A DNA stretch of 21,129 bases, taken from contig NZ_DXLG01000018.1 in the NCBI RefSeq assembly GCF_019414865.1, positions 1 to 21,129 on the forward strand, read 5' to 3'. Under the pieces are notes generated by a model that worked only from the letters and a program-made list of their open reading frames with translations, searched no databases and was not told the DNA's origin. A program made the translations under genes and the position numbers. Positions 7,926 to 16,749 of the stretch are shown here, piece by piece (within the stretch, counting starts at the first letter, position 1; every line of letters begins with the position of its first letter). This DNA is from Veillonella sp. Lineage in GTDB: Bacteria; Bacillota; Negativicutes; Veillonellales; Veillonellaceae.

Positions 7926-7934
7926 ATTATACCA
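7926..7934 (-). promoter_or_regulatory. Extended -10 promoter for the small membrane protein
   Basis: On the minus strand TATAAT (7926-7931) is preceded by TGG (7932-7934), forming TGGTATAAT just downstream of the gat terminator. A clear -35 is missing; TTGCAT at 7951-7956 is 19 bases away and weak. The predicted start near 7919 leaves a leader of about 39 bases before the ATG at 7880. Together with the terminator it marks a new transcription unit. Confidence 0.65.
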
Positions 7935-7962
7935 TACTTTACCATAAAAAATGCAAATAAAT

Positions 7963-8000
7963 ATCCCCTACAGATATAAGTTCATATATCTATAGGGGAT
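7963..8000 (-). terminator. Terminator of the gatCAB operon
   Basis: Positions 7963-7978 and 7985-8000 form a 16-bp stem with one mismatch (7971/7992) and a 6-base loop. It starts 46 bases beyond the gatB stop. On the minus strand the stem is followed by a T-rich run (ATTTATTTGCATTTTTT after a short AT), suitable for intrinsic termination. Confidence 0.8.
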
Positions 8001-8045
8001 TGATTTTATTTGTATTGCCTATGCGACTATAGGCTAACGGACAAA

Positions 8046-9494
8046 TTAGTCTTTCAAGTATTTTTGAAGCAATTCATTTACCATACCAGGGTTAGCACGG
8101 CCTTTAGATTCCTTCATAACTTGGCCTACTAAGAAGCCAATAGCCTTACCATTGCCACCTTTGAAGTCTGCCACTGGTTGTGGATTGTTAGCAATAACTT
8201 GTTTAACGATTTCTTCGATAGCACCAGTATCAGTGATTTGAACAAGGCCTTCTTCTTTTACGATAGTATCTGCATCCTTGCCGGATTCCCACATGGATAC
8301 GATAACTTTTTTCGCAATTTTACCAGAGATTGTACCTTTATCGATAAGGGCAATCATGCCAGCCAAGTTTTCTGGGCTTACTTTGGATTCAGCAAATGTT
8401 AAGCCACTTTCATTAATCATTTTGGACAAATCACCAAGCATCCAGTTAGCAACAGTCTTAGCATCGGCGCCTGCTTTTACAGTAGCATCTAAGAAGTCTG
8501 CTGTTTTACGGGACACAGTAAGGATTGTAGCATCTTCACGAGACAAGCCATATTCAGATACAAAGCGTTCAATCTTAGCATCTTGTAATTCTGGCAACGC
8601 ACGACGTACTTCTTCGATTTTTTCATCTGTAATTACAATTGGAACCAAATCTGGTTCAGGGAAGTAACGGTAGTCGTTTTCTTCGTCTTTTTTACGCATA
8701 CCAATAGTAATACCTTGAGCATCATCCCAAGTACGTGTTTCTTGATCTACTTTGCCACCAGCTTCGATCAACTTAGCTTGACGCAATGCTTCATATTCAA
8801 CAACCTTTTGGATAGCTGTTAAAGAGTTAACGTTCTTAGTTTCTGTACGTGTGCCAAACTCTTTAGTACCGCGCAAACGCACGGATACGTTACAGTCACC
8901 ACGCAAGGAACCTTCTTCCATACGACCGTCAGATACTTCTAAGTATTGCAAGATAGAACGTAGTTTTTCAACATAGGCTCTCGCTTCTGCACCGGAACGA
9001 ATATCTGGTTCGGATACGATTTCAAGAAGAGGTACACCAGTACGGTTATAGTCAACATTAGAAGATTTGGAATCGGAAATAGTGTTGCCACTATGAACAA
9101 GTTTACCAGCATCTTCTTCCATGTGAATACGCGTAATACCAATGCGTTTAGTTTCACCATTTACTTCGATGTCTAAATGACCATTCAAGCAAATTGGCAA
9201 ATCGTATTGTGATGTTTGATAGTTTTTTGGCAAATCTGGATAGTAGTAGTTTTTACGGTCAAATTTGTTAAAGTTTAGAATTTCACAGTTCAATGCTAAA
9301 CCTACTTTGATAGCAAATTCTACTACTTGTTTATTTAACACAGGCATAGCACCAGGTAAGCCTAGGCATACTGGGCATACATGTGTATTTTGATCGCCGC
9401 CGAATTCAGTGGTACAACCACAGAAGATTTTAGACTTAGTCTTAAGCTCTGTATGAACCTCTAAACCAACGACTGTTTCGTATTTACTACTCAT
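8046..9494 (-). CDS. gatB: Asp-tRNA(Asn)/Glu-tRNA(Gln) amidotransferase subunit B
   Basis: GatB recognises mischarged Glu-tRNA(Gln) or Asp-tRNA(Asn), phosphorylates the acyl group using ATP, and transfers ammonia delivered from GatA. The protein has 482 residues, close to family norm. The N-terminus carries the signature VVGLEVHTEL at 8-17, and four cysteines C25, C27, C40 and C43 fit the structural zinc site. Further conserved parts include YPDLPKNYQ, the HMEEDAGK segment (about 124-131) and DYNRTGVPLLEIVSEPD (about 148-164). The C-terminal helical tRNA-binding tail is complete (ends QKYLKD). Its ATG shares four bases with the gatA stop (ATGA overlap) and has a GGGGAGG binding site inside gatA, which indicates tight coupling. 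Confidence 0.98.
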   Translation of the reverse strand: MSSKYETVVGLEVHTELKTKSKIFCGCTTEFGGDQNTHVCPVCLGLPGAMPVLNKQVVEFAIKVGLALNCEILNFNKFDRKNYYYPDLPKNYQTSQYDLPICLNGHLDIEVNGETKRIGITRIHMEEDAGKLVHSGNTISDSKSSNVDYNRTGVPLLEIVSEPDIRSGAEARAYVEKLRSILQYLEVSDGRMEEGSLRGDCNVSVRLRGTKEFGTRTETKNVNSLTAIQKVVEYEALRQAKLIEAGGKVDQETRTWDDAQGITIGMRKKDEENDYRYFPEPDLVPIVITDEKIEEVRRALPELQDAKIERFVSEYGLSREDATILTVSRKTADFLDATVKAGADAKTVANWMLGDLSKMINESGLTFAESKVSPENLAGMIALIDKGTISGKIAKKVIVSMWESGKDADTIVKEEGLVQITDTGAIEEIVKQVIANNPQPVADFKGGNGKAIGFLVGQVMKESKGRANPGMVNELLQKYLKD

Positions 9495-10951
9495 AGAGAA
9501 ACCTCCCCAGTTGGTGCTACTAATTGACAGTCTGGACGTGCTTGTTCAAATGTGAAAGCGGCACGTAACAATGTTTCTTCACCCATAGCAGGACCGAGCA
9601 ATTGTAAGCCGATTGGCAAATTGCTGCTGCTCATACCTGCTGGAATGCTAATACCTGGAATACCTGCAAGGTTTGCTGGTACTGTACAGATATCTTCTAA
9701 GTACATTGCTAATGGATCATTTGCTTTTTCACCAAATTTATAAGATGTATTAGGTGCAGTTGGTGTTAAAATCAAATCCACTTTGGAGAATGCTTCATCA
9801 AATTCATTTTTAATGAGGCGGCGAACTTTCAATGCTTTCAAATAGTAAGCATCATAGTAACCAGCGCTCAATACATAGGTCCCTAACAAGATACGGCGTT
9901 GTACTTCTGGTCCAAAACCTTCTGTACGAGTTTTAGTAGACATGTCTACAAGATTATCTGCAGATACGCGCATACCATAGCTTACACCGTCATAACGAGC
10001 CAAATTGGAGCTAGCTTCTGCCAATGCGATGATATAGTATGCAGACAAAGCATATTTAGAGTTAGGTAAGGAAATCTCAACGATTTCAGCACCCAATTTT
10101 TTATATGTTTCGATAGCCTCTTCCATAGCTTTACGAACTTCGCTATTGAGACCTTCGCCAAAGAATTCTTTTGGCACACCGATTTTAAGATTTTTTACAT
10201 CATTTACAAGAGCTGTAGTATAGTCTACACGAGCACCTGGAATGGATGTGGAGTCTTTCGCATCATGACCAGAGATGGCATTTAATACTAAAGCAGCATC
10301 TGTTACATCACGAGTAATAGGCCCAATTTGATCCAAAGAGGATGCGAAGGCGATTAAACCATAACGAGATACATTACCGTATGTTGGTTTTAAACCTACT
10401 ACGCCACAGAAGGACGCTGGTTGACGAATAGAACCACCAGTATCAGAGCCAAGAGCCCAAATTGCAGAGCCACTAGATACAGCTGCAGCACTACCACCAG
10501 AAGAACCACCTGGTACGCAATCAGCATTCCAAGGGTTACTAGTTTTTGCTAATGCAGAGTTCTCTGTAGAACCACCCATAGCAAATTCGTCCATGTTAAG
10601 TTTACCAAGACTTACAAATTGATTATCTTGTAAACGTTCAATAACAGACGCATTGTATGGAGGTACAAAGTTTTCTAACATTTTAGATGCACATGTTGCA
10701 GGTTCATCTTTAATACAAATATTATCTTTAATCGCACCAGGAATACCTGCCAATGGAGAAATAGTTTCACCTTTAGCAATTGCTTCATCTACAAGCTTAG
10801 CTGTAGCTAAAGCACGATCATGAGAATCGGATAAGTACGCATGTACAGTCGGTTCCACTTTCGCTTTATGTGCAATAACAGCATTCGTCAATTCAACGGC
10901 ACTGATTTCTTTATTCACTAGTTTCTTGTGTAATTCATGAATTGTTGCCAC
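9491..10951 (-). CDS. gatA: Amidotransferase subunit A (glutaminase/amidase)
   Basis: GatA releases ammonia from glutamine for the GatB kinase/transfer site. It is an amidase-signature protein of 486 residues. The Ser-cisSer-Lys catalytic triad reads K75 (in GAIKDN), S150 (in GGSSGGSAAAV) and S174 (in SDTGGSIRQPAS), matching the family at a constant offset from the S. aureus enzyme as I remember it. The start codon is GTG at 10949-10951, supported by AGGAGG 8 bases upstream; the gatC stop codon TAG forms the first bases of this binding site. Gene order gatC-gatA-gatB is the standard Firmicute order. Confidence 0.98.
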   Translation of the reverse strand: MATIHELHKKLVNKEISAVELTNAVIAHKAKVEPTVHAYLSDSHDRALATAKLVDEAIAKGETISPLAGIPGAIKDNICIKDEPATCASKMLENFVPPYNASVIERLQDNQFVSLGKLNMDEFAMGGSTENSALAKTSNPWNADCVPGGSSGGSAAAVSSGSAIWALGSDTGGSIRQPASFCGVVGLKPTYGNVSRYGLIAFASSLDQIGPITRDVTDAALVLNAISGHDAKDSTSIPGARVDYTTALVNDVKNLKIGVPKEFFGEGLNSEVRKAMEEAIETYKKLGAEIVEISLPNSKYALSAYYIIALAEASSNLARYDGVSYGMRVSADNLVDMSTKTRTEGFGPEVQRRILLGTYVLSAGYYDAYYLKALKVRRLIKNEFDEAFSKVDLILTPTAPNTSYKFGEKANDPLAMYLEDICTVPANLAGIPGISIPAGMSSSNLPIGLQLLGPAMGEETLLRAAFTFEQARPDCQLVAPTGEVSL

Positions 10952-10962
10952 AGCGAAACCTC

Positions 10963-11253
10963 CTATTCTTGTACAACGCGAGGTACTTTAAAGTACCCAT
11001 CCTCTGCTTCTGGAGCATTGGACAAAGCTAAATCATGGTCTAAGGATGGTTTTGTTTCATCCTCTCTAAATACATTGTGCAATGGTACTGCATGAGCCAT
11101 TGGTTCTACATCATTAAGCTCTAATGCATCTAGTTCAGCAACATAAGTCAAGATATCGGATAACTCTTTCTCTACATGTGCCATATGTTCTTCCTTAACT
11201 TCCAAGCGTGAAAGTAAGGCGATTTTTTTAATTTCCTCTTGGCTGATTTTCAT
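10963..11253 (-). CDS. gatC: Amidotransferase subunit C
   Basis: GatC is the small clamp that wraps GatA and GatB together. The preferred start gives 96 residues, the usual family length, beginning MKISQEEIKKIALLSRLEV. Conserved parts EPMAHAVPLHNVFRED and the C-terminal GYFKVPRVV are present. A longer frame starting at 11271 adds six residues (MKGCVP), but that ATG lies at the predicted transcription start and lacks a binding site. ATG 11253 has AGGA 9 bases upstream. Eleven bases separate gatC from gatA. Confidence 0.96.
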   Translation of the reverse strand: MKISQEEIKKIALLSRLEVKEEHMAHVEKELSDILTYVAELDALELNDVEPMAHAVPLHNVFREDETKPSLDHDLALSNAPEAEDGYFKVPRVVQE

Positions 11254-11279
11254 CGGAACACATCCTTTCATAATTACTT

Positions 11280-11308
11280 ATTATAAAGCAAATAATATAT
11301 ATTTTCAA
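11280..11308 (-). promoter_or_regulatory. Sigma-70 type promoter of gatCAB
   Basis: On the minus strand TTGAAA (11303-11308, five of six consensus bases) is followed after exactly 17 bases by a perfect TATAAT (11280-11285). Transcription would begin near 11273, about 20 bases before the gatC ATG. This is the best promoter in the window. It lies in the 57-base gap after ligA, which shows no convincing terminator, so gatCAB may also receive read-through from pcrA-ligA. Confidence 0.8.
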
Positions 11309-11328
11309 AACATTGTAAGAATGTATAT

Positions 11329-13332
11329 CTATTGGATTTCACCGAGTTCGCGTAAGAGTTCTACAAACTCTTCTTCGTTCATAACGCGAATACCCAATTC
11401 ATTTGCTTTAGTCAGCTTGCTACCACTGTCTTCACCAGCGATTACAAGAGTTGTTTTCTTAGATACGGAACCTGTAACCTTTGCCCCATGAGCTTCAAGG
11501 ATTTTACCAGCTTCACTACGGCCCATAACCTCAAGCTTACCTGTAAGAACGACGATTTCTCCATCCATTTGGTTACCAGCAGCTTCAACAACATCTACGG
11601 TCATCTTAAGACCTGCTTGTGTTAAGCCTTCAATAATGGCAACATGAGTAGGATCTTGACGGTATTCAACGATACTATCAGCCATTGTAGGCCCGATTTC
11701 TTCTACCGCCACTAATTCTTCCTTAGTAATTGTCATGAACCGTTCCATAGATTGCACAACATTAGCAATTGTACCGGCTGCTTTAGATCCAATGAGACGG
11801 ATACCAAGGCCATATAATACACGATCTAATCCACGAGTTTTAGAGTCTGCGATGGCTTTCACCAAATTCTCTGCAGATTTCTTACCCATTCTGTCCATAG
11901 TAACTAATTGATCTACTGTTAAATGATATAAATCGACCACATTGGCAATTAACTTGTTATTAATCAAGTTTTCTACAATGCTAGGACCAAGACCATCTAT
12001 ATTCATAGCATCGCGAGAGGCAAAATGGATAATTTGTTCTTTTTCAATGGCAGGACAATGTTTATTCGTACAACGAACAGCGGCTTCACCTTCACGTCGG
12101 ACTGCAGGAAATTCGCATACAGGACATGTATTAGGAATTGTAAAAGGCACTTCAGAACCAGTTCGTTTTTCAGGAACTACACGAATAACTTCTGGAATAA
12201 TCTCTGCCGCCTTGTGAATGATAACGTGGTCACCAATGCGAATATCCTTTTCATTGATAAAGTCTTGGTTATGTAATGTTACACGGCTCACATTCGTACC
12301 GGATACGAATACGGATTCCAACTCACCTGTTGGCGTAAGAACACCTGTACGCCCCACATTGATAGTAATATCCTTAAGAACGGTTTCCACCTCTTCTGGA
12401 GGATATTTGTACGCTGTTGCCCATTTAGGGTCCTTAGCAGTGCTGCCAAGGACTTCTTGATCATCAAAACTATTAACCTTAATTACCATACCATCCGTAT
12501 CATATGGCAACTCATGGCGCTTTTCACCCCAATATTCAATAGCCTCAATTACCTCATCAATTGTTTTACATACGCGATAATGAGGATTTACAGAAAACTT
12601 AAAGGTTTCTAAGCTTTGTAATAATTCCTCTTGGCTATGAATATTGGCACCCACTTCAGAACCGATTGCGTAGGCAAAGAATGCTAAATTACGACTAGCC
12701 GTAATAGCAGGATCTTGTTGGCGTAAAGAACCAGCTGCTGCATTACGAGGATTTACAAAGGTTGGTAAGCCCTCTTCATCGCGTTCTTCATTAATGCGTT
12801 TAAATTCGCTATGAGGCATGTAGGCTTCACCGCGAACCTCAATAAATTCAGGTGCATTTTCTAGATATAAGGGAATGGATTTAATTGTTCGTACATTGGC
12901 TGTAACATCTTCACCAACACGGCCATCACCACGTGTTACAGCACGTACAAACATGCCATTTTCATAGTGCAAATTAACAGCTAAGCCATCTATTTTAAGT
13001 TCTACTACATAAGCAGAAGGCTTATGGCCCAATTCCTTTTCTACGCGACTAGCAAATGCACGTACTTCATCAGCACTAAATACATTAGATAAGCTCAACA
13101 TAGGGCGGCCATGAACGACCTTTTCAAAGGATCCTTCCACCTTCATCCCCACCCGTTGTGTTGGAGAAGATGGCACAATATATTCAGGATGAGCTGTTTC
13201 TAAATCTACAAGCTCACGATATTTTTTATCATATTCAAAGTCACTCATCGTAGGAGCATCTTTTACATAGTACAAATACTGCGCATGAGTCAGCTCTTGT
13301 TGTAACTCTTTAATTCTATCTTTCGGATTCAT
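11329..13332 (-). CDS. ligA: NAD-dependent DNA ligase
   Basis: Seals nicks in replication and repair using NAD+. It has 667 residues, a full-length bacterial LigA. The N-terminal Ia domain has the YYVKDAPTMSDFEYD type start (21-35), and the adenylated lysine is K113 in KIDG. The OB fold is followed by a four-cysteine zinc finger (C403, C406, C421, C426). Helix-hairpin-helix repeats occupy about 440-580 and a BRCT domain about 588-660 (VVLTGKLEVMGRSEA onwards). The ATG is preceded by AAAGGA. It follows pcrA after 26 bases, the common helicase-ligase pairing, and they are probably cotranscribed. Confidence 0.98.
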   Translation of the reverse strand: MNPKDRIKELQQELTHAQYLYYVKDAPTMSDFEYDKKYRELVDLETAHPEYIVPSSPTQRVGMKVEGSFEKVVHGRPMLSLSNVFSADEVRAFASRVEKELGHKPSAYVVELKIDGLAVNLHYENGMFVRAVTRGDGRVGEDVTANVRTIKSIPLYLENAPEFIEVRGEAYMPHSEFKRINEERDEEGLPTFVNPRNAAAGSLRQQDPAITASRNLAFFAYAIGSEVGANIHSQEELLQSLETFKFSVNPHYRVCKTIDEVIEAIEYWGEKRHELPYDTDGMVIKVNSFDDQEVLGSTAKDPKWATAYKYPPEEVETVLKDITINVGRTGVLTPTGELESVFVSGTNVSRVTLHNQDFINEKDIRIGDHVIIHKAAEIIPEVIRVVPEKRTGSEVPFTIPNTCPVCEFPAVRREGEAAVRCTNKHCPAIEKEQIIHFASRDAMNIDGLGPSIVENLINNKLIANVVDLYHLTVDQLVTMDRMGKKSAENLVKAIADSKTRGLDRVLYGLGIRLIGSKAAGTIANVVQSMERFMTITKEELVAVEEIGPTMADSIVEYRQDPTHVAIIEGLTQAGLKMTVDVVEAAGNQMDGEIVVLTGKLEVMGRSEAGKILEAHGAKVTGSVSKKTTLVIAGEDSGSKLTKANELGIRVMNEEEFVELLRELGEIQ

Positions 13333-13358
13333 CTTATATCCTTTTATACAGAAAATAA

Positions 13359-15548
13359 TTAACCCTTTTTAACAGGTGCAAATTTAGCCATTACCACACG
13401 TACACCTTGGGTTGGAAACTCAATTGTTAACTTCATACCGGCCCCTTCACCGGCAACATTGATAACTTTACCATTGCCCCACTTGCTATGAATGGCTGTA
13501 TCACCAATCTTCCAATCCGCAATTACTTCATTACGAACGATTGGCTTTGTAACAGGACGACTAGTGACACTCATATGTTGCGGAACATGGCGCTTAATAT
13601 CATCAGGTACTTTACGCTTAGCACGCAAACCATCAACTAATTCTTCTGGAATTTCGTCGATAAAGCGAGATGGTAAATAGCTGCTAGTGCGTCCAAATAC
13701 GGTGCGCGTAGTGGCATTAGAAATATATAATTCCTTTTCAGCACGAGTAATACCTACATAGGCAAGACGACGTTCCTCTTCGATTTCCTCAGGGTTCATC
13801 AAGGTGCGGCTATGAGGGAATAAGCCTTCCTCCAAGCCTCCTAAGAATACGATTGGGAACTCCAAACCTTTGGCAGCATGTAATGTCATTAATGTTACTT
13901 TAGATTCTTCTTGCTCGAAGGAATCTACATCATTAACAAGGGCTACTTGCTCTAAGAAATCCTCAACAGTGCCCGTTGGATTAGTATCTTGAAAGTCTTT
14001 AGCTACAGATAAAAGTTCACCAATATTCTCAGCGCGAGCCTGGTCTTGTGGATCTGTACTTTCTTCCAACTGTGCCAAGTAACCTGTTCTATCAAGAATA
14101 GCTTCTAAAATATCGAGTACCGTTTTATCTTCCATTTCAGCTACAAGAGTGAAGATAAGAATGCCAAACTCTTCTAACTTTTCCTTCGTTTTACCTTTAA
14201 TCGTATCTACTAGATGCAATTGTGTGAGTGTCATGAACAAGGATGTGCCGTTTGCACGAGCATAATCTTGTAGTTTTGCCACTGTAGTTGCACCAATACT
14301 ACGCTTAGGTACATTGATGATACGTAATAAGCTCAAATCATCGAATGGATTATATAACACGCGTAAGTAAGCTAAAACGTCCTTAATTTCTTTACGATCA
14401 TAGAACTTCGTGCCCCCTACCATCGTATATGGCAGCGCCCGTTTAATTAGCGCTTCTTCAAGTACACGAGATTGAGCATTAGTACGATACAAAATAGCCA
14501 TATCGCCATAAGGTACGCCATGAATATCGTGCTTTTTAGCAATAGTATCGCCGATGAAAGCTGCTTCTTCATGTTCAGATTGTGCCGTAAAATGCTGGAT
14601 TTTAGCGCCTTCAGTCTTGTCTGTCCATAAGTTTTTCTTTGGACGACCTTCGTTATTTTCAATTACTGCATTGGCTGCATCAAGGATAATCTTTGTAGAG
14701 CGGTAGTTTTGCTCCAACTTAATAGATGTACAGTTCGGATAATCCTTTTCAAAGTCTAAGATATTTTGAATATCTGCACCACGCCAAGCGTAAATACTTT
14801 GATCAGCATCACCTACAACGGCAATATTTTTCCAATGAGATGCTAATAATTTAGCCAATAAATATTGGGCATGGTTCGTATCTTGATATTCGTCGATCAT
14901 GACATAACGAAAACGCTTGCTATACTTATCTAGAACAGCTGCATTAGATTGTAATAACTTTACAGCAACCAATAAGAGGTCATCAAAGTCTAAGGCATTA
15001 TTTTTGCGTAATTCCCGTTCATAATATTCATATACATCAGCAACCTTTTGTTGGTAAAAGTCTCGTGCTTGCTTTCTAAAATCAGAGGCAAATAACAATT
15101 TATTCTTTGCATCTGAGATAGCAGCGATCATAGCACCTACAGGATAGTATTTATCATCGAGGTTTAATGCCTTTAAGGCAGCCTTAATAACAGCTTGAGA
15201 GTCAGATGTATCATAGATTGTAAAGTTACTGTTATAACCTAAGAAATTATCTAGCTCAAAACGCAAGAATTTCGCACAGAAGCTATGGAATGTGCTGAGC
15301 CAAATACGATTAGCCACATCACCTACAAGACCTTCCACACGGCTTTTCATCTCTTTTGCCGCTTTATTGGTGAACGTAATGGCTAAGATTTCATAAGGAT
15401 TAACACCTTGAGCCAATAAATGTGCAATACGAACGGTTAACACCTTTGTTTTACCAGAGCCGGCACCAGCTAAAATTAATAAAGGGCCTTCCGTATGTTG
15501 AACGGCTTGTTGTTGCTCTTTATTTAAACCTGTTAATAATGAATTCAT
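13359..15548 (-). CDS. pcrA: ATP-dependent DNA helicase PcrA/UvrD
   Basis: Superfamily 1A 3'-5' helicase acting in nucleotide excision repair, removal of RecA filaments and rolling-circle plasmid replication. It has 729 residues. The N-terminal Q motif (LNKEQQQAV, 8-16) and Walker A AGAGSGKT at 27-34 are intact. Further motifs visible are Ia (ITFTNKAA), Walker B IDEYQDT at 218-224, motif III GDADQSIYAWRGA at 246-258, motif V (VTLMTLHAAKGLEFP) and motif VI (LAYVGITRA). The C-terminal tail ends in a Tudor-like segment (IGDTAIHSKWGNGKVINV), characteristic of PcrA. The ATG has GGGGTG upstream. pcrA is the first gene of the pair with ligA. Confidence 0.97.
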   Translation of the reverse strand: MNSLLTGLNKEQQQAVQHTEGPLLILAGAGSGKTKVLTVRIAHLLAQGVNPYEILAITFTNKAAKEMKSRVEGLVGDVANRIWLSTFHSFCAKFLRFELDNFLGYNSNFTIYDTSDSQAVIKAALKALNLDDKYYPVGAMIAAISDAKNKLLFASDFRKQARDFYQQKVADVYEYYERELRKNNALDFDDLLLVAVKLLQSNAAVLDKYSKRFRYVMIDEYQDTNHAQYLLAKLLASHWKNIAVVGDADQSIYAWRGADIQNILDFEKDYPNCTSIKLEQNYRSTKIILDAANAVIENNEGRPKKNLWTDKTEGAKIQHFTAQSEHEEAAFIGDTIAKKHDIHGVPYGDMAILYRTNAQSRVLEEALIKRALPYTMVGGTKFYDRKEIKDVLAYLRVLYNPFDDLSLLRIINVPKRSIGATTVAKLQDYARANGTSLFMTLTQLHLVDTIKGKTKEKLEEFGILIFTLVAEMEDKTVLDILEAILDRTGYLAQLEESTDPQDQARAENIGELLSVAKDFQDTNPTGTVEDFLEQVALVNDVDSFEQEESKVTLMTLHAAKGLEFPIVFLGGLEEGLFPHSRTLMNPEEIEEERRLAYVGITRAEKELYISNATTRTVFGRTSSYLPSRFIDEIPEELVDGLRAKRKVPDDIKRHVPQHMSVTSRPVTKPIVRNEVIADWKIGDTAIHSKWGNGKVINVAGEGAGMKLTIEFPTQGVRVVMAKFAPVKKG

Positions 15549-15575
15549 CGGAACACCCCTATCGCCCTTACATAT

Positions 15576-15606
15576 ACTATAGTTTGATAATCATATAAAT
15601 AGAGAA
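15576..15606 (-). promoter_or_regulatory. Weak candidate promoter for pcrA-ligA
   Basis: In the gap between the ppaC terminator and pcrA, the minus strand holds TATAGT (15576-15581, five of six bases of a -10 box). The only -35 candidate is the poor TTCTCT at 15601-15606 with 19-base spacing. A promoter is expected here because the terminator lies just upstream, but this assignment is tentative. Confidence 0.3.
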
Positions 15607-15632
15607 GAAGAACGTTGCAAGCAACGTTCTTT
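15607..15632 (-). terminator. Terminator after ppaC
   Basis: A self-complementary run (GAACGTTGC and its mirror) at 15607-15632 gives a stem of 10 Watson-Crick pairs, plus a closing G-U pair, with a 4-base loop, about 21 bases beyond the ppaC stop. On the minus strand the 3' side continues as TTCTTCTTCTCT, a pyrimidine-rich but interrupted tail, so termination may be incomplete. Confidence 0.7.
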
Positions 15633-15652
15633 TCCCTTTGTATACTACTATA

Positions 15653-16594
15653 CTATTTCATAGCACCAAGAATTGGTGGTACGATTTGTTTTTTACGAGA
15701 CATAGTATTTGGCAAGAATACGCCATTGTCTTTAACTTTTTTTTCGAATGCTTTTGTTACTACAGCTTCTACATCACCGCTGAATAACAATGTAGTACTT
15801 TCATCAAGAATATTTGTAACCATGATGTAAGATGCATCGTAGTTATTCGCAGTACGAAGAGCCTCTAGCGCAGCTACAAGCTCAGCTTGTTTGGCCAATA
15901 CATCTGTTGTATCCATTACAGAAATTTGACCGATAGAAATCGTTTTACCTGCTTCGGAGAATTCTTTCATATCTGTACGAACGATATCATCGTTAGTCAA
16001 ATCAGAAATATCAGCACCAGCTTTTAACATATCAAGGCCATAAGACTCGATGTCAACGCCAGCGATTTCAGCTAATTTATGGGCCATTTCTTTATCTGTT
16101 TCTGTGCATGTTGGAGAACGGAATAATACAGTGTCAGAAATAATAGCAGACAACATCAAGCCAGCAATGCCTTTAGGAATTTCTTGATTGTTTTCCATGT
16201 ACAATTTAGTAAGAATTGTATTGGAGCAACCAACTGGTTCTAAACGCATGAATACAGGACCATCAGTTTCAAAATCACCAATGCGGTGATGATCTACAAC
16301 ACCACACATATTCATGGATTTGTAACCATCGATGATTTGTTTGGATTCGTTATGGTCTGTTAAATATAAGTTGCCACCTTCTGGAGCATACTCTTCCCAG
16401 TTCTTAACGATTTGTGGGTGTTCAAAACCAAAATGATTCAAAATATATGTTGTTTCTTTATTTGCTTCACCTGCACATACTGGAGTTGCTGGTGTGCCCA
16501 TTTGAGTTAACAAATTAGCAAAGGAAATAGCAGAACAAATGGAATCTGTATCAGGGCTTTTATGACCTGCTACATATGTTTTTACGTCACTCAT
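15653..16594 (-). CDS. ppaC: Manganese-dependent (family II) inorganic pyrophosphatase
   Basis: Hydrolyses cytoplasmic pyrophosphate to two phosphates and so drives biosynthetic reactions. It is a DHH-family protein of 313 residues. Metal ligands are visible as H11, D15 and D17 (HKSPDTDS), D80, the DHH motif at 101-103 and D154 (IISDT). The C-terminal DHHA2 domain carries the substrate-binding SRKKQ at 299-303. There is no CBS/DRTGG insert, so it is the short, non-nucleotide-regulated form. The ATG is preceded by GAGG at 6 bases. The gene is monocistronic, flanked on both sides by terminators and with its own promoter. Confidence 0.97.
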   Translation of the reverse strand: MSDVKTYVAGHKSPDTDSICSAISFANLLTQMGTPATPVCAGEANKETTYILNHFGFEHPQIVKNWEEYAPEGGNLYLTDHNESKQIIDGYKSMNMCGVVDHHRIGDFETDGPVFMRLEPVGCSNTILTKLYMENNQEIPKGIAGLMLSAIISDTVLFRSPTCTETDKEMAHKLAEIAGVDIESYGLDMLKAGADISDLTNDDIVRTDMKEFSEAGKTISIGQISVMDTTDVLAKQAELVAALEALRTANNYDASYIMVTNILDESTTLLFSGDVEAVVTKAFEKKVKDNGVFLPNTMSRKKQIVPPILGAMK

Positions 16595-16614
16595 AATATA
16601 CCTCTTTTATATTA

Positions 16615-16643
16615 ATTTCACACTTAATATCGACTTACGTCAA
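16615..16643 (-). promoter_or_regulatory. Probable ppaC promoter
   Basis: On the minus strand TTGACG (16638-16643, five of six bases) and TGAAAT (16615-16620, four of six) are separated by 17 bases. The predicted start is about 14 bases upstream of the ppaC ATG, which still leaves room for the GAGG binding site. A TATAAT closer to the terminator (16659-16664 region is AT-rich) is an alternative. Confidence 0.55.
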
Positions 16644-16683
16644 TCCGATTTTTAACTCTATTATTATATCATAAATTATACAA

Positions 16684-16718
16684 AAAAACACGCCACTACT
16701 AAGTAGTGACGTGTTTTT
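16684..16718 (-). terminator. Terminator of the RND efflux operon
   Basis: A long hairpin: an outer stem pairs the A-rich 16684-16692 with 16710-16718, there is one mismatch (16693/16709), and an inner stem pairs CACTAC (16694-16699) with GTAGTG (16703-16708) around a 3-base loop. The minus-strand 3' arm runs into seven T. It lies about 31 bases past the permease stop. The A/T flanks on both sides would allow activity in either direction. Confidence 0.85.
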
Positions 16719-16749
16719 GTCATTCTACAAATTTATATAATGTAGATGA

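Noticed and set aside
8178..8667. Plus-strand reading frames of 74 and 129 codons opposite gatB
   Set aside because: They lie entirely antisense to a clear full-length gatB, lack any recognisable domain or binding site, and mirror its codon pattern.
11307..11328. Small hairpin (ACATT/AATGT) between ligA and gatC as a ligA terminator
   Set aside because: Only five A/T-rich pairs; too weak to act as an intrinsic terminator, and it abuts the gat -35 box.
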